NCBI GenBank assembly: GCA_003342815.1
Contig: PTEX01000140.1
Coordinates: 1,096,315 to 1,160,314 of the forward strand
Length of the DNA: 64,000 nucleotides
Direction: 5' to 3'
Source of the DNA: Eudromia elegans
Taxonomy: Eukaryota; Chordata; Aves; Tinamiformes; Tinamidae
The position numbers were made by a program, and so were the translations under genes. Below, one piece after another: positions 62,411 through 64,000 of the stretch (its first letter is position 1; each line of letters opens with the position of its first letter). The notes below the pieces were generated by a model, which saw nothing but the letters and a program-made list of their open reading frames with translations, was not told the origin of the DNA and ran no database searches.

Positions 62411-64000
62411 TTAAATAAATGCAACAGCTGTAAGAGGATTTTGAGCTGGAAGACGAGGAAGTTCCAAAATCTTAGAATGGGAAGGAAAGCCCTTATTTTA
62501 CTCACTGCTGCTGCCTGTACTTCCTGTTGTGACCCCTCTACGGCATTTCATAACAGCCTGGGGACTGCTAAGTCTAACACTGTAATGAGGAACAAGCATT
62601 CCTAGTTCCTCCATGCTATCTACCAGAATTAATGGTCTCTTTTATCTAGCACTGACAGGAACTGTAATAGGAGGAGAAGAGAAAGAGAAAAGATGGGGGG
62701 AGGGAAATTTCCCATTAGCTCAAGAAAACGATCAGCTCTGAATTCCCTGAACGAGGTGACCACCCCATTTCCCTTAGCATGTGTCCTGAGCAAAGCCCAT
62801 GAGGCTCCGACTCCCCTAAAGGGTTATAGCTGGCCTTTCACATACCCTTGAGCTCCAGCCAGAGCCGATGGGGGAGGGATGGAAAGAAGAAAAGGGAATT
62901 TTGTTGATAAAGGGCCTTTGTGCTGATATATGCCATGCTCATGCACGCAACGCGCCATGCGCAGAGTATGGCTTAGGTCCCTTTTAAAGCCTCAGCCATG
63001 ATTTGGAGGGTTTCAACTCCTCAAACGGGTCGGGAAGTCTAATTCTCAGTGCAGGCCTTAGCACTGGCTGGGCTGGAGATGTATAGCACTGCCAAAGGCA
63101 GCCTGCAGACCCGCACGAGGAGTGGGGGTAGGAACATAATATTTACACATTGATAAGGCATAATAACTTTCAGAGTGGTTGCTGCAGCTGAAGCTCACAG
63201 TATTTGCAAAGTAAATCTAGTTAGACTCTATTCACGAGCAATACACCCACACAACAAATAGTATGGTAAGTGGCAATAAGATAAAATCTGGAAACACAGC
63301 CGTGGAGCAGAATAAAATATCTGTGGGTAAAGGCACTGCATAAGTCACACAAACAGTTCTGAATCATCACATTATTGGAGAAGCGTCTTGGATGGCTGTA
63401 CTTTATCCTACAACACCAGTGATATGTTTATATGGGATGTTTGTTAGCTAGGTTCTGTTAAAGTGATAATAAGAGATGCCCAAAGAAAATGAGGGGAATT
63501 TAGCACAATAAAAGGTATTATTAGAGCACAATTTGTGATGTTTACCAACATACTTGCTTCATTGAAAACTTGGCCTTGAAGAGAGGAATACTGAACTGTT
63601 TGTCTTACAAACCGAAGTCCCAAAGCACAATGAGCAAACCTCTACTTTCAGAGTGAAATTATTTAATTTTTAATAGCCCCTGGTCTCCTCAGCATTTAGC
63701 AGATGTGACAGGCCACTACATATGAACATGATAACAGACGAGAATAAAGCAATACAGTTTTTAAGCTATCTGGATTAGTCTTTTTCAGCTTCCCTTTCTC
63801 TCTCCCTTTTTTTCTTTCTGTCTTTTTATTTTTCCTTTTTTTTTTTTTTCCTATTACCCTGATGCCTGACTTGCAGTGGAAAGAATCCAATGCTGGAACA
63901 GAGAAAAGATTTAAACAAGATAAGAGTGTCAGAGATCTGAATTTGGAAGCGGGATAAAACAAGGGAAGGAAAATTACTGGAGGACTTTTCTCTGTGAAAT
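62411..64000. other. Intergenic DNA, no gene recognised
   Basis: No supportable exon. It contains a pyrimidine-rich tract near 63.8 kb. The remaining sequence is average in composition. Confidence 0.55.
63780..63852. repeat. Pyrimidine-rich low-complexity tract
   Basis: A T/C-only-like stretch with a 14-T run, giving Lys-rich frames on the minus strand. Confidence 0.85.

Overview
This window is vertebrate nuclear DNA, almost certainly from a bird. The evidence is a thymosin beta-4 gene with introns inside a CpG island, several CR1 non-LTR retrotransposon pieces (the dominant avian interspersed repeat) with the typical ATTCTATGA-type 3' end, no Alu/L1/B1-type mammalian repeats, and an assembly gap in very GC-rich promoter DNA, which is common in bird assemblies.

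Only one intact gene can be supported: TMSB4X on the + strand. Two coding exons (32990-33089 and 33419-33453) encode the canonical 44-residue thymosin beta-4. The 3'UTR ends at a poly(A) signal at 33862. A CpG island of about 2 kb surrounds its 5' end. A run of Ns (32237-32851) sits where the first, non-coding exon and core promoter would be expected.

Upstream, at about 6.8-8.25 kb, lies a decayed Toll-like receptor ectodomain on the same strand, best read as TLR8. Its leucine-rich-repeat text is recognisable in three blocks with frame changes, an internal deletion and an intron-like insert. No TIR domain is visible. Directly after the last receptor block comes a CR1 endonuclease-region fragment (about 8.31-9.15 kb), and further on a CR1 3' end (about 9.96-10.47 kb). 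In mammals TLR8 lies just upstream of TMSB4X in the same orientation, and TLR8 is known to be disrupted by CR1 in chicken. The layout is therefore the avian TLR7/TLR8ps-TMSB4X neighbourhood.

The rest is intergenic. It holds a long, very old antisense CR1 at 18.77-20.28 kb, an old sense CR1 at 49.8-50.2 kb with a possible second CR1 tail at 50.7-50.9 kb, a MIR/CORE-SINE-like relic near 2.9-3.0 kb, microsatellites and homopolymer runs, a few short tandem duplications, and several CpG-rich patches, the strongest at 52.76-53.49 kb. I recognised no tRNA, rRNA, CRISPR array or endogenous retrovirus. I found no convincing undescribed system. The most informative content is the fossil TLR8 with its CR1 insertion.
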